In this document: in pieces, positions 52,710 through 62,055 of the stretch | Position numbering within the stretch: position 1 is the stretch's first letter | How the letters are laid out: each line of letters opens with the position of its first letter | NCBI GenBank assembly: GCA_020250175.1 | Contig: JADCEN010000015.1 | Span: forward strand, 1-64,000 | Origin: Rhodobacter sp. | Lineage (GTDB): Bacteria; Pseudomonadota; Alphaproteobacteria; Rhodobacterales; Rhodobacteraceae | Direction: 5' to 3' | Length of the DNA: 64,000 bases | Made by a program: the position numbers and the translations under genes | Notes under the pieces: generated by a model | The model's database searches: none | What the model was told of the DNA's origin: nothing | The model's input: only the letters and a program-made list of their open reading frames with translations

Positions 52710-53507
52710 TCAGAAATTCAGGGAAACCTGGCCGAAAGGCCCGAAATCGGCGCTGAAACGACTTCCGGGCGGGGCCTCGATCGGGCGGATGAAGCTGCCC
52801 GACAGCAAGACTTCGCCTGCCGCGATGCCCTGGCCATAACGGGCCAGGCGGTGCACCAGCCACAGGATGCCCGTCACCGGATCGTTCAGCACGCCCGCGC
52901 CTAGGCCCGTTTCCTCGACCACCCCATCGCGCGTAACAATTGCCCCGATCCAGCGCAGATCGAAGGAATCCACAGTATGGCGCTGCGCGCCCAGCACGAT
53001 CCCGGCATTGGCGGCATTGTCGGCGACGGTGTCAAAGATGCGGCGGGGCTGGCCGGTGGCGGGGTCGGCGCGCAGGATGCGGGTATCCAGGATCTCCAGC
53101 GCCGGGGCGACATGGGCGGTCGCCGCAAGCACGTCGTCGCGCGTCACCTGCGCGCCGGACAGAGGGGCCCGCAGGACAAAGGCAATCTCGGCCTCGATCC
53201 GGGGCTGGATGAAGCGGCCGGGCGGGATCGTGGCCCCGTCGGGGAACAGCATGTCGTCCAAGATCACGCCCGAATCCGGTGTGTCGATGGCCAGCGCCTG
53301 CTGCATGGCGCGGCTGGTAAGGCCGATCTTCCAGCCGATGACCCGCGCCCCCGCCGCCTGCTTTCGTGCCACCAACGCCGCCTGCACGGCATAGGCGTCG
53401 TCCAGCGTGATGCCCGGATATTGCAGGGACAGAAGGCCACACTGGCGGCGCGTGACCTCGGCCTGAAACAGCGCATCGGCGGCGGCGGCGATCTGGTCGG
53501 GGGTCAT
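52710..53507 (-). CDS. hpaH: 2-oxo-hept-4-ene-1,7-dioate hydratase
   Basis: 265 residues, normal for HpaH/MhpD-type hydratases. The FAH-like fold is shown by VIGWKIGLTSRAMQQALAIDTPDSGVILDDML, by the metal-binding RIEAEIAFVL, and by VADNAANAGIVLG. It adds water to the enol-diene acid made by HpaG, using Mg(II). It overlaps hpaG by 4 bases (ATGA), and hpaI follows. Confidence 0.93.
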   Translation of the reverse strand: MTPDQIAAAADALFQAEVTRRQCGLLSLQYPGITLDDAYAVQAALVARKQAAGARVIGWKIGLTSRAMQQALAIDTPDSGVILDDMLFPDGATIPPGRFIQPRIEAEIAFVLRAPLSGAQVTRDDVLAATAHVAPALEILDTRILRADPATGQPRRIFDTVADNAANAGIVLGAQRHTVDSFDLRWIGAIVTRDGVVEETGLGAGVLNDPVTGILWLVHRLARYGQGIAAGEVLLSGSFIRPIEAPPGSRFSADFGPFGQVSLNF

Positions 53508-54361
53508 TCGTCTGCCACCCCGTTGCGCAGGGTGCCGATGCCTTCGGCACTGACCTCGACCACGTCGCCGGGGTTCAGCCAGAGCGGCGGGTCGAACCGC
53601 GCGCCTGCGCCGGTGGGCGTGCCGGTCACGATGATGTCGCCGGGGACAAGGGTGGTGAAGGTCGAGATATAGGCGATCTGGCGGGCCACCGGAAACAGCA
53701 TCCGCCCGGTGCGGTCGGACTGGCGAATCGCGCCGTTGACGCGGGTTTCCAGCGCCACGTCAAGGATCTGGCCTGGATCGGTGAAGGGCACGAGCCACGG
53801 CCCCATCGCGCCCGAGCGGTCCCAGTTCTTGCCTTGGGTGACGTTGAACTTCGCGTGGCGCACCCAGTCGCGGATGGTGCCTTCGTTGCACAGGGTCAGC
53901 GCGGCGATGTGGTCCAATGCGTCCGCCTCGGCGATGCGGCGGCCACCCCGGCCGATGACGACCGCAATCTCGCCTTCGTAATCGAGTTGCGGGCTTTCCG
54001 GCGGGCGGATCAGTGGCTGGTCATGGCCGGTGAAGCTGCGTGCAAAACGCGGGAATAGCGACATGTTCGGCGGCGCCTCTTGCCCATCCTTGTATTCGGC
54101 ATTGCGGTCGGGAAAGTTCACCCCCACGCAGATGATCTTCTCGGCGTCGGGAACAGGAATGTCCCAGCGGATGTCTCTGAAGGGGTGGGTTAGCGCCAGT
54201 CTGTCTGCCAACTCGGTGACCAATTTCCATCCGCCGCCGGAAATCACCGAACGCAACGTCGGCCACTGCGGAAAGGCGTCAGAGAGGGCAATCATCCCGG
54301 TGTCGGCTACGGCACCCCACAGCTGGCGCCCGTCGGCGGTGAAGGTTGCCAGCCGCATCAT
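53504..54361 (-). CDS. hpaG: FAH-family isomerase/decarboxylase of homoprotocatechuate degradation
   Basis: 285 residues from ATG 54361, which overlaps the end of hpaD (ATGA); a second ATG directly follows, and longer frames lie inside hpaD. A single FAH catalytic domain shows ICVGVNFPDRNAEYKDGQ, the metal-binding LDYEGEIAVVIGRGG, and VPGDIIVTGTPTGAGARFDPP. E. coli HpaG is a fusion of two such domains (about 430 residues) performing both decarboxylation and isomerisation. Here only one domain is present, so it either does both steps or the decarboxylase is elsewhere. Confidence 0.87.
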   Translation of the reverse strand: MMRLATFTADGRQLWGAVADTGMIALSDAFPQWPTLRSVISGGGWKLVTELADRLALTHPFRDIRWDIPVPDAEKIICVGVNFPDRNAEYKDGQEAPPNMSLFPRFARSFTGHDQPLIRPPESPQLDYEGEIAVVIGRGGRRIAEADALDHIAALTLCNEGTIRDWVRHAKFNVTQGKNWDRSGAMGPWLVPFTDPGQILDVALETRVNGAIRQSDRTGRMLFPVARQIAYISTFTTLVPGDIIVTGTPTGAGARFDPPLWLNPGDVVEVSAEGIGTLRNGVADE

Positions 54362-55338
54362 GGCGCGATGATCGGCGTGGCCTTCAGGTCGCTGTCGGCA
54401 GTCGCGGTGCCGTCGAACAGGGACCCGAGTTCGAACCAGCTTCGGGGGGCAGGTGCACCCCATAGGGTCTGTCGCTGCGGGTCCTTCAGATCCCACTTGA
54501 TCGGCTCCTGATCCGGATCGCAGGTCTGGTAGTCGCTGCAGTAGATCTCGGTCCGGTGGCCGTCCTTGTCGCGGATATAAAGAAAGAAGGCGTTCGAGAT
54601 GCCGTGCCGCCCGGGCCCGCGCTCGATGTTCTCGAGATACCCCGTGGTCGACATCAGGTCGAGCAGGTCGATGATGTTTAGGGGCGTCGGCACCCAAAAG
54701 GCGGTGTGATGCAGGCGCGGGCCGGTGCCGTTAGTGAAGGCGATGTCATGCACCCCGCCCTTGCGGTGCATCCATGCGGCCCAGGTGCGCCCGGTTTCCT
54801 CGTCGGCGGTGTACTCGGTGACGCGGAACCCCATGTCGCCGTAGAAGGCGACGGCCTGATCGACATTCGACGAGAACAGGTTGAAATGGTCGATCCGCAG
54901 GGGTTTGACCCCGCGGTAGAGCTTGTACTGCTGATGGATCGGCGGCAGGCGGTCCATCTGCGCATAGAACTCCAGCGGTACGCCCCAGGGGTCACGGGTT
55001 GCCAGCACCCGGCCCATGAAGGGGCGTTCGGTCCAGACTGACGGCAATCCGCGCGCGGTGAACCAGTGCGCCGCGCGGTCAAGGTCTTCCTCGGACCAGA
55101 CCTTGAAGCCCAGAACGCTGACCGACCCTTCGCCCGCCTGACGCAGGATCATGCAGTGATGCCCGCGTTCCTCCACCGCGCGCAGATAGATGGCATCTGG
55201 CTCCTCATGGGTGACCTGAAGCCCCAGCGTGTCGACGTAGTAGGCCCGGCTCCAGGCTAGGTCGGTGACCTTCATCTCGACATGGCTGAGCCGGACGATG
55301 TTGAAGGGCGGGTTCAGGTTCGGGGCGGGGATTGTCAT
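54358..55338 (-). CDS. hpaD: 3,4-dihydroxyphenylacetate 2,3-dioxygenase (homoprotocatechuate 2,3-dioxygenase)
   Basis: 326 residues of the vicinal-oxygen-chelate extradiol type, not the LigB-type HpaD of E. coli. Iron ligands appear as His in LRIDHFNLFSSN, His in GPRLHHTAFW and Glu in HRTEIYCSDYQT. The C-terminal WGAPAPRSWFELGSLFDG is the lid segment of this family. It opens the ring of homoprotocatechuate next to the hydroxyls to give 5-carboxymethyl-2-hydroxymuconate semialdehyde, which hpaE (3 bases upstream) then oxidises. Confidence is high from operon and motifs. Confidence 0.93.
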   Translation of the reverse strand: MTIPAPNLNPPFNIVRLSHVEMKVTDLAWSRAYYVDTLGLQVTHEEPDAIYLRAVEERGHHCMILRQAGEGSVSVLGFKVWSEEDLDRAAHWFTARGLPSVWTERPFMGRVLATRDPWGVPLEFYAQMDRLPPIHQQYKLYRGVKPLRIDHFNLFSSNVDQAVAFYGDMGFRVTEYTADEETGRTWAAWMHRKGGVHDIAFTNGTGPRLHHTAFWVPTPLNIIDLLDLMSTTGYLENIERGPGRHGISNAFFLYIRDKDGHRTEIYCSDYQTCDPDQEPIKWDLKDPQRQTLWGAPAPRSWFELGSLFDGTATADSDLKATPIIAP

Positions 55339-55341
55339 GGT

Positions 55342-56847
55342 TCAGGCTCCCAGTCGCTGGATCTTGTGCTGGCCGGTGGCGAAGGAGGTGTTCTTCGTTT
55401 CCATGTAGAAATCGAAGGACCAGTCGCCGCCATCGCGCCCGATGCCCGAGGATTTCACACCGCCGAACGGTGTGGGCAGGTGGCGGACGTTTTCGCTGTT
55501 CACCCAGATCATGCCAGCCTCAAGCCGTTCCGAGAACCGCAGGGCACGGGTCAGGTCCTGCGTCCAAAGGTATCCGGTCAGGCCGTAGGCCACGCCATTG
55601 GCGATGCGCAGCGCCTCGGCCTCATCCGCGAAGGTGATCGAGGTTAGGAAGGGGCCGAATACCTCTTCCTGCGAGATCCGCATATCTGAACGGGCGTTCG
55701 TGAACAACGTGGGGCGGATGAACCAGCCTTCGCCGCCCACCCGCAAGCCGCCTGCGGCAAGGGTGGCACCATCGGCGCGGCCGATCTCGACGTAAGAGGT
55801 GACCTTGTCGAAATGCGTGCGATGGATCAGGGGGCCGACCTCGGTGGCCGGGTCGAGGGGATGCCCGACCCTGATGGCGTTCACCCGGTCGACCAGGCGC
55901 GCGTGGAACTTATCCGCGATGCTGTCCTGCACCAGCAGGCGAGAGGACGAGGTGCAGCGCTCGCCGTTCAGCGAGTAGATCATGAAGATCACCGCATCCA
56001 GCGCCCGGTCCAGATCGGCATCGTCGAACACAATGACCGGGTTCTTGCCACCAAGCTCGAAGTGGACCCGCTTCAGCGTGTCTGCGCCCTGTTTCATGAT
56101 CATGGACCCGGTGCGGGTTTCACCGACAAAGGCGATGGCCTTGATGTCGGGATGTTCGGTCAGCGCACGGCCCGCGCCCTCGCCCACACCGTTCACGAGG
56201 TTCAGAACGCCCGGTGGCAACCCCGCCTCATTGCAGATCTCGGCCAGGAGGCGCGCGGACAACGGCGAGAACTCGGCAGGCTTGTGCACGACCGTGCAGC
56301 CTGCGGCCAGTGCAGGCGCGATCTTCCAGGTGGACAGCATGAAAGGTGTGTTCCACGGCGTGATAACGCCGACCGGGCCGATGGGATGGCGAATTGTCAC
56401 GTTCCAGTGCGTCGGCGTTGGCAGACTTTGGCCATCGCGCGCAGCCGGCGCCTGATCGGCAAAGTAGCGGAAGTTCTCGGCCCCGCGCAGGGCAGCCTTG
56501 GACATGAAACGCCACGCCTGACCTGTATCCCAGCACTCGCAAAGCGCGATCTCTTCGGCCCGCGCCTCGATCCCATCGGCGATGCAATGCAGAAGCGCCT
56601 TGCGCTGATCCCCGGGCATCGCCGCCCAGGCAGGAAAGGCGGCCTTCGCGGCTTTCGCGGCACGGTCGATGCTGGCCGCGTCGCCCAGGGCCACATGAGC
56701 GATCAGCGTTTCATCCACCGGAGAGCGGGTTTCGAACGTGGCATCCCCTGCCACATCCTGCCCGTCAATCAGATTGAGGATGCCGCCCGACCGGAACCGC
56801 GCAAGGTGGGTGTCCAGCTTGGCCAGATGGGTGGCAAGGTCGGTCAT
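55342..56847 (-). CDS. hpaE: 5-carboxymethyl-2-hydroxymuconate semialdehyde dehydrogenase
   Basis: 501 residues, ALDH superfamily. The catalytic glutamate is in FELGGKNPVIVF and the nucleophilic cysteine in NGERCTSSSRLLVQ. VGVITPWNTPFMLSTWKIAPAL and the C-terminal PTPFGGVKSSGIGRDGGDWSFDFYMETKN are the wording typical of HpaE/HpcC rather than general aldehyde dehydrogenases. It oxidises the ring-cleavage semialdehyde with NAD. It overlaps hpaF by 4 bases and precedes hpaD by 3. Confidence 0.93.
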   Translation of the reverse strand: MTDLATHLAKLDTHLARFRSGGILNLIDGQDVAGDATFETRSPVDETLIAHVALGDAASIDRAAKAAKAAFPAWAAMPGDQRKALLHCIADGIEARAEEIALCECWDTGQAWRFMSKAALRGAENFRYFADQAPAARDGQSLPTPTHWNVTIRHPIGPVGVITPWNTPFMLSTWKIAPALAAGCTVVHKPAEFSPLSARLLAEICNEAGLPPGVLNLVNGVGEGAGRALTEHPDIKAIAFVGETRTGSMIMKQGADTLKRVHFELGGKNPVIVFDDADLDRALDAVIFMIYSLNGERCTSSSRLLVQDSIADKFHARLVDRVNAIRVGHPLDPATEVGPLIHRTHFDKVTSYVEIGRADGATLAAGGLRVGGEGWFIRPTLFTNARSDMRISQEEVFGPFLTSITFADEAEALRIANGVAYGLTGYLWTQDLTRALRFSERLEAGMIWVNSENVRHLPTPFGGVKSSGIGRDGGDWSFDFYMETKNTSFATGQHKIQRLGA

Positions 56848-57233
56848 GCGGTCTCTCCCAGATAGCGGCGGATCGAGGATGTCTTGGGGCTGAGGTCTGG
56901 GTCGATGTCGCGCATCTCGAAGCTGAGCATCAGTGACGAGCTGGCCAGTGCATCGGCACAGAAGGCCTCGGCGGCGGCAAAGACATGGGCGGTGGCCCGC
57001 GCCTTGTCTTCGGGCGACCGCCCGGCCCGTAGGCGCAGCGAGATGTCGATAAAGGCATGGTCGGGGTTGCCGTCGGCGATGACCACATGGCCGCAGGCCG
57101 TGGCACGCACGCGGATGCCGGCCAGCGGCAGCACCCCGGTTTCAACGGCGGCATCGCGCAGCGCCCGGCACAGGGCCGCGATATCCAGCCGCACCTCAAG
57201 GTTGGGCGAATAGTCGATGTGGATGTGTGGCAT
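56844..57233 (-). CDS. hpaF: 5-carboxymethyl-2-hydroxymuconate delta-isomerase
   Basis: 129 residues, the usual size. Pro2 directly after the initiator methionine (MPHIHIDYSPNLE) is the catalytic base of this tautomerase-type isomerase, and HAFIDISLRLRAGRSPEDKARA and LSFEMRDIDPDLSPKTSSIRRYL are family-like. It moves the double bond of 5-carboxymethyl-2-hydroxymuconate before decarboxylation. It heads the operon, with GGAGG upstream of the ATG at 57233, and faces the hpaR gene across a 116-base region. Confidence 0.92.
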   Translation of the reverse strand: MPHIHIDYSPNLEVRLDIAALCRALRDAAVETGVLPLAGIRVRATACGHVVIADGNPDHAFIDISLRLRAGRSPEDKARATAHVFAAAEAFCADALASSSLMLSFEMRDIDPDLSPKTSSIRRYLGETA

Positions 57234-57260
57234 CGGCCCCTCCTCCGATATACTTGCTTT

Positions 57261-57274
57261 GTTAAATATTAAAC
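57261..57274. promoter_or_regulatory. AT-rich palindrome in the hpaF/hpaR control region
   Basis: GTTAAATATTAAAC matches its own reverse complement at 12 of 14 positions and lies 28-41 bases before the hpaF start, in the only AT-rich stretch of the region. HpaR-type MarR repressors bind sites of this size, so this is the likely HpaR operator. Confidence 0.5.
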
Positions 57275-57349
57275 TTGCTCTGTCAACTATTTTCGGACTG
57301 CTGACGGGTCACCCGTTGAGGCGCGATCCGAAACCGGCGATAGTCAGCC

Positions 57350-57811
57350 ATGCCCGAGCCTGCCCCCCAACTGCGCCAGACCCGAAGGTCGCTTCCCATC
57401 GCCCTCTTGCGTGCGCGCGAGCAGGTGATGGGGCCGATCCGCGACATGCTGGCGCAATCAGGGGTCAGCGAACAGAAGTGGCGGGTGCTGCGGGTTGTGC
57501 AGGAAAAGGGCCCACTGGAACTGAGCCAGATCGCCGAGGAGGCCTGCCTGCTGCTGTCATCCCTGACCCGGATGATCGGGCCGATGGTGGCCGAAGGACT
57601 GATCACCCGCACGACGCCGCCCGAAGACCGCCGCAAGACCGTTGTCGCCATCTCCCCGCAGGGCGAGGCGCTGATCCGCGCCCATGCGGCGGACAGCGCC
57701 GCCATCTTTGCCCGTATGGAGGCCGAGTTCGGCGAGGCCCGGCTGGAACAGCTGCTGGACCTTTTGGAGGCATTGCAGCGGCTTGATCTGCGAGGATCAA
57801 GGCAGGGATGA
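57350..57811 (+). CDS. hpaR: MarR-type repressor of the homoprotocatechuate operon
   Basis: 153 residues, normal for HpaR. The winged helix (about 40-105) has ELSQIAEEACLLLSSLTRMIGPMVAEGLI and the wing PEDRRKTVVAISPQG. The SLPIALLRAREQVMGPIRDML start is typical of HpaR proteins. HpaR represses the operon until bound by 4-hydroxyphenylacetate or homoprotocatechuate. It is divergent from hpaF, convergent with the Tm-1-like gene (7 bases between stops), and faces the palindrome at 57261. No hydroxylase genes (hpaBC) are in the window. Confidence 0.9.
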   Translation: MPEPAPQLRQTRRSLPIALLRAREQVMGPIRDMLAQSGVSEQKWRVLRVVQEKGPLELSQIAEEACLLLSSLTRMIGPMVAEGLITRTTPPEDRRKTVVAISPQGEALIRAHAADSAAIFARMEAEFGEARLEQLLDLLEALQRLDLRGSRQG

Positions 57812-57818
57812 TCCGGCT

Positions 57819-59057
57819 TCACACCGAAGGCTTCGGCAGCGTGCCATCCGCAATCCAGCCATCGACCACCGACAGCGCCGCCGCGGCAAAGGCCGGGTCA
57901 TTGATGTGGCAGTCAAGCGCCACCAGCCTGACATTGGGCGGACAGGACGCCTGCATCTGGTCGCAGAAGGCGGCAAGACCCTCGGGGTCGCAGAGCGGCC
58001 CGCCGGGAAGGTCCCAGCAATGACCGCCGTGGGTCGGCAGCAGGAACACCACCGGCCCGGTTGCGGTGGCAAGCTTGCGACAGACCTCGCGCGCGACCGC
58101 GCGGCGTTGGTCGGGCGTTTGCAGCACGGTCGTCAGAAGCCGGTTGTGGGCATGGGCCGGGGTATCGGCAAACAGGGCCGGCAGGGGTTGCCAGCCCACA
58201 AGGTCAACCAGATCAAGGCAGCCGATCGACACGATCTGCGGTATGCCCCGAAGGCCCCCGTTGGTCAGCCGGTCATCGCCCGCGCTGATGGCCGAGCCGA
58301 ACAGATGGTTGGCCACCTCTTGCGGTGACAGGTCCAGCACGGCGGCAAAGGCGCCCTGCGCGGCAAGGCTTTCCAGCGCCCGCCCGCCCATGCCGGTGCC
58401 ATGAAACACCGCAACCTCGAACCCCCGCGCCTCAAGCGCGGGTTTCAGCGCGACCATGTAGGTCACGACCTTGGAGTTGAAGCCGGACATGGCAATGATC
58501 GGGTGCGCGCCATCGGGCAGGACGGCGGCCCGGGCGGCGCCAAGCACGGCCCCCGCCGCCTGCGACAGCGTCGCCTTGCAGACCGAATTCAGCCCGTAAA
58601 GACCCCCGGCCCAGAGGATCATCTGGATATCCGCCGCCACCCGTCCCGGCGGGATCAGCGGCGAGAAGCTAATCGTCGAGACCACATACTTCGGCACACC
58701 TAATGGCAGGGCTGCGCAGACATCCAGCGCAAGATCAGTACCCATCGAGCCACCCAGCACGATCACCCCGTCAAACGCCCCCTCGCCGTGCAGCCGTGCG
58801 GCCAGCGTCGCGGCACCCCGCGCCATCACCTGCATTGCGGTGTTCTCGTCGCCCGAGGCGATGACCGCCGCGATCGAAGGCCCCGTCGCGCCAGCGACCT
58901 GATGCTTGGAGATGTCGGTCGGCGCCTTGGGATCGCCCAGCACCGAAACATCCATGGTCAAAACCTCGCCCCCCTGCGCGCGGATCACCTGCGCGAGGTA
59001 GGTCAGTTCATCATCCTTCGTGTCATAGGTGCCGACGACCAGAATGCGGTTGCCCAT
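57819..59057 (-). CDS. Tm-1-like ATP-binding (UPF0261) family protein
   Basis: 412 residues from ATG 59057 (MGNRILVVGTYDTKDDEL), with AGGGGGG upstream; eight more codons are open in frame. The N-terminal domain shows GTYDTKDDELTYL, GVIVLGGSMGTDLALDV and KYVVSTISFSPLIPP, the wording of the Tm-1 resistance-protein family. The C-terminal domain contains FHGTGMGGRALESLA and CFLLP/HGGHCWDLPGGPL-like segments. The family binds ATP; bacterial members have no agreed reaction and often lie with TIM-barrel partners, not seen here. Its ATG is 9 bases after the ALDH gene, in the tct operon. Function unknown. Confidence 0.85.
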   Translation of the reverse strand: MGNRILVVGTYDTKDDELTYLAQVIRAQGGEVLTMDVSVLGDPKAPTDISKHQVAGATGPSIAAVIASGDENTAMQVMARGAATLAARLHGEGAFDGVIVLGGSMGTDLALDVCAALPLGVPKYVVSTISFSPLIPPGRVAADIQMILWAGGLYGLNSVCKATLSQAAGAVLGAARAAVLPDGAHPIIAMSGFNSKVVTYMVALKPALEARGFEVAVFHGTGMGGRALESLAAQGAFAAVLDLSPQEVANHLFGSAISAGDDRLTNGGLRGIPQIVSIGCLDLVDLVGWQPLPALFADTPAHAHNRLLTTVLQTPDQRRAVAREVCRKLATATGPVVFLLPTHGGHCWDLPGGPLCDPEGLAAFCDQMQASCPPNVRLVALDCHINDPAFAAAALSVVDGWIADGTLPKPSV

Positions 59058-59065
59058 GTGCCCCC

Positions 59066-60553
59066 CTAAAGCTGGATCCATGCGGTCTTGAGGTCGGTGT
59101 ATTTCTCAAGCGCGTGGAGCGACTTGTCATGCCCATTGCCCGATTGCTTGACACCACCCAGCGGAACCGTCCCGTCCGCCCCGCCATAGGTGTTCACATG
59201 CACCACCCCCGCTTTGACCCCCCGGACCATGCGATGCGCGCGGGACAGGTTCGCCGTCCAGACCCCGGCAGCCAGCCCGTAATCCGTGGCATTGGCCAGA
59301 CGGATCGCCTCGGCCTCGCTGTCAAAGGCTGTCACGGCCAGAACCGGGCCGAACACCTCGTGCCGGAACAGCCGATGCGTTTCGGCCACGCGCGTCACGA
59401 CCGTCGGCGCCATGTAGGTGCCGCCGGTCTCAGCCAGGATGCGGGTGCCGCCGGTCACGACCTCGGCCCCTTCGCGCTGCGCGTCGGCGACAAAGCCCAG
59501 ATTGCCCTCAAGCTGGCGTTCAGAGTTCACGGCGCCGATCTGTGTGGTCAGCAAAAGGGGGTTGCCGACCACCATCTTGCGGGTGGCTGCCGTCAGTTCG
59601 GCCACGAATTCATCGTGGAGCGAGGCCTCGACCAACAGCCGCGCCCCCGCGACACAGACCTGCCCTGCGTTGCGAAAGATCGCCCCCGCCGCGGCCTTTG
59701 CCGCGGCCGACAGGTCGGGCGCATCGGCAAAGACGATGTTGGGCGATTTGCCGCCCAGTTCCAGATAGCAGCGCTTGAGGTTCGACTGTGCGCTGGCCTC
59801 GAGCAAGCGCCGGCCCGTTGCCCCCGATCCGGTAAAGACCAGCACATCGACATCCATTGACAGCGCCAAGGCCGCGCCCGTAACCTGCCCCGGCCCGGTC
59901 ACCACGTTGAACACGCCCGGCGGCACGCCGGCCTCCAGCGCCAGTGCGGCCAGTCGCAGCAGCGTCAGCGAGGCTGTCTCAGCCGGTTTCAGCACCACCG
60001 AATTGCCCATGGCAAGGGCGGGCGCGATCTTCCAGGCACCGATCATCAGCGGGAAATTCCACGGCACGATGGCCGCTACCACGCCAACCGGTTCGCGGTG
60101 CACCAACGCCAGCACGGTCTCGGATGTGGGGGCAATCTCGCCATAAATCTTGTCGAGCGCCTCGGCATAGTAACGAAAGGTGGCGGCGGCGCTGCCAGGC
60201 TCGGCCTTCAGCGCCATGCCGATTTCGGTGCCGTTGTCGCGCACGCCCAGAACGGCCAGTTCCAGCGCATGCTCTTCGATCAGGTCGGCCAGCCGGTGCA
60301 GCACCCGCTTGCGCTCGGCCGGGCTGCGGCGCGACCAGCGGCCATCGTCAAAGGCCGCGCGGGCACTGGCGGTGGCCCGCGCCACATCACCGGCGCCGGC
60401 GGTGGCAAGCGTGGTGATCTGCCGCCCGTCGATCGGCGACAGGACCGGCAAGGGGACCTCTTGCCCATCGGTCCATTGCCCGTCGATCAGCAGACGGGCG
60501 GGACCCTGCGGCTGGGTGGCCAGACGGTCGATGGTGGGTTGGTCAGGTGTCAT
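59066..60553 (-). CDS. NAD(P)-dependent aldehyde dehydrogenase
   Basis: 495 residues. The catalytic glutamate is in CYLELGGKSPNIVF, the nucleophile cysteine in NAGQVCVAGARLLV, and VVAAIVPWNFPLMIGAWK and the C-terminal GGVKQSGNGHDKSLHALEKYTDLKTAWI are standard. That last segment is common in betaine/gamma-amino-aldehyde-type ALDHs. It overlaps the end of tctA by 11 bases, so it belongs to the transporter operon. It may oxidise an aldehyde from the transported compound. Succinate semialdehyde, the product of HpaI nearby, is another possible substrate. Confidence 0.87.
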   Translation of the reverse strand: MTPDQPTIDRLATQPQGPARLLIDGQWTDGQEVPLPVLSPIDGRQITTLATAGAGDVARATASARAAFDDGRWSRRSPAERKRVLHRLADLIEEHALELAVLGVRDNGTEIGMALKAEPGSAAATFRYYAEALDKIYGEIAPTSETVLALVHREPVGVVAAIVPWNFPLMIGAWKIAPALAMGNSVVLKPAETASLTLLRLAALALEAGVPPGVFNVVTGPGQVTGAALALSMDVDVLVFTGSGATGRRLLEASAQSNLKRCYLELGGKSPNIVFADAPDLSAAAKAAAGAIFRNAGQVCVAGARLLVEASLHDEFVAELTAATRKMVVGNPLLLTTQIGAVNSERQLEGNLGFVADAQREGAEVVTGGTRILAETGGTYMAPTVVTRVAETHRLFRHEVFGPVLAVTAFDSEAEAIRLANATDYGLAAGVWTANLSRAHRMVRGVKAGVVHVNTYGGADGTVPLGGVKQSGNGHDKSLHALEKYTDLKTAWIQL

Positions 60554-62045
60554 TGATCTGCCAGTCCTGCCGGGGTTTGCGGCCTTTCAGCCAGCCGCGA
60601 AGGGTGAAGAAGATCAGGATCGCCAACGCCGCCACGATGATGCCGGAGATCGGGCGGGTGACGAAGATCGTGAGGTCGCCGTTGGCGCCGCCCAAGGCCT
60701 GCCGCATCCGGTTTTCCACGATGGGCCCCATGACCACGCCCAGAAGGATGGGCGTCAACGGCCAGCGGTGGCTGCGCAGGATGTAGCCCAGCACGGCAAA
60801 GACCATCGCAATGCCGACATCGGAAAAGCGGTAGCCCGAGGCATAGGTGCCGATCAGCGACAGCGTCAGGATCGCCACGCCTAAGAAGCGCTTGTTGATC
60901 AGCGCGGCCTTGGCGATGGTGTTCGTGGCAACCAGCAGGAACAGGATGATGACCACGTTCATGAAGAGCAGCGTCCAGTAGAGGCCTGCCACGAATTCCG
61001 GCCGTGTCACGAAAAGATCGGGGCCGGGGATGACGTTATGCACAAGGAACACCGCCAGCATCATCGCCGTCAGCTCCTCTCCCGGGATACCAAGGGCCAG
61101 CATGGGGATCAGCGCGGCGGGGGGGACGGCGTTGTTCGTGGCCTCGGACACGATGATGCCTTCGGGCGCGCCCTTGCCGAACATGTGCCCCTCTTTCGAA
61201 AAGCGTTTCGCCACGACGTAAGACACCTGCTGCGCCAGAAATTCCCCGACGCCTGGCAGGATGCCGCAGAAGATACCGAAGAAGGATGATCCGTAAAGCG
61301 TGCGCTTATAGCGAAAGACCTCCATGAACCCCTGGAAGAAATGCCCTTTCAACTGCACGACCGGATGCACCGTGCTGCGGGATGTCAGCTGGATCAGGGC
61401 TTCTGACATGGCGAAAAGGCCGATCACCATGGGGACCAGCGGGATGCCGTTCAGGAACGTCAGGAAGCCGAAGGTGTAGCGCTGAGTGGAATAGGCGGTC
61501 TCGATGCCGATGGTCGCAAGGAACAGGCCAAAGGCAAGGGCCGCCGTCGCCTCAACCCGGCGGCCACCGTGTCCGATGATGACAAGGACGAGGGCGGCGA
61601 TGGCGACCATGGCAAACTCGGCGCTGCCGAAGTTCTTGGCCACGGTGGCAAGCGGCAGGGTCAGGACCATCAGGGCCAGCACCGCCAGCACGCCGCCGAC
61701 GAAGCTGCTGGAATAGGCAAGGGACATGGCGCGGCGCGCCTCGCCCCGGTCGACGAATGGTTTCGCCTCCAGCGCGGTCAGCACGGCGACGGGGCTGCCG
61801 GGAGTGTTAATCATCACCGCTGGGATGGCGCTGCCATAGGCCGCGCCACAATAGACCCCCAGAAGCAGCGTCATGCCGTTCAGCGGGTCCATCGAGAAGG
61901 TAGTGGGCAGCAGGATCGAGATGGTGACCGCCGCTCCCGCGCCGGGAATAGCCCCCACGACAACGCCAAGGATGGCGCCGATGCACATGGTGAAGAACAC
62001 CACCGGGTCGGCAAGCTGTTGAAGGCCAAGCCAGAGAAACTCCAT
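60543..62045 (-). CDS. tctA: Tripartite tricarboxylate transporter large permease, TctA
   Basis: 500 residues with about twelve hydrophobic spans. Family motifs are VVGAIPGAGAAVTISILLP near the N-terminus and LLLGVYCGAAYGSAIPAVMINTPGSP, plus the repeated GILPGVGEFLAQ and ALGIPGEELTAMM in the second half. It is the inner-membrane channel of a TctABC secondary importer for carboxylic acids. It follows TctB by 10 bases. The gene symbol states the family role; the acid carried is unknown. Confidence 0.92.
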   Translation of the reverse strand: MEFLWLGLQQLADPVVFFTMCIGAILGVVVGAIPGAGAAVTISILLPTTFSMDPLNGMTLLLGVYCGAAYGSAIPAVMINTPGSPVAVLTALEAKPFVDRGEARRAMSLAYSSSFVGGVLAVLALMVLTLPLATVAKNFGSAEFAMVAIAALVLVIIGHGGRRVEATAALAFGLFLATIGIETAYSTQRYTFGFLTFLNGIPLVPMVIGLFAMSEALIQLTSRSTVHPVVQLKGHFFQGFMEVFRYKRTLYGSSFFGIFCGILPGVGEFLAQQVSYVVAKRFSKEGHMFGKGAPEGIIVSEATNNAVPPAALIPMLALGIPGEELTAMMLAVFLVHNVIPGPDLFVTRPEFVAGLYWTLLFMNVVIILFLLVATNTIAKAALINKRFLGVAILTLSLIGTYASGYRFSDVGIAMVFAVLGYILRSHRWPLTPILLGVVMGPIVENRMRQALGGANGDLTIFVTRPISGIIVAALAILIFFTLRGWLKGRKPRQDWQINDT

Positions 62046-62055
62046 CTTCTGCCTT

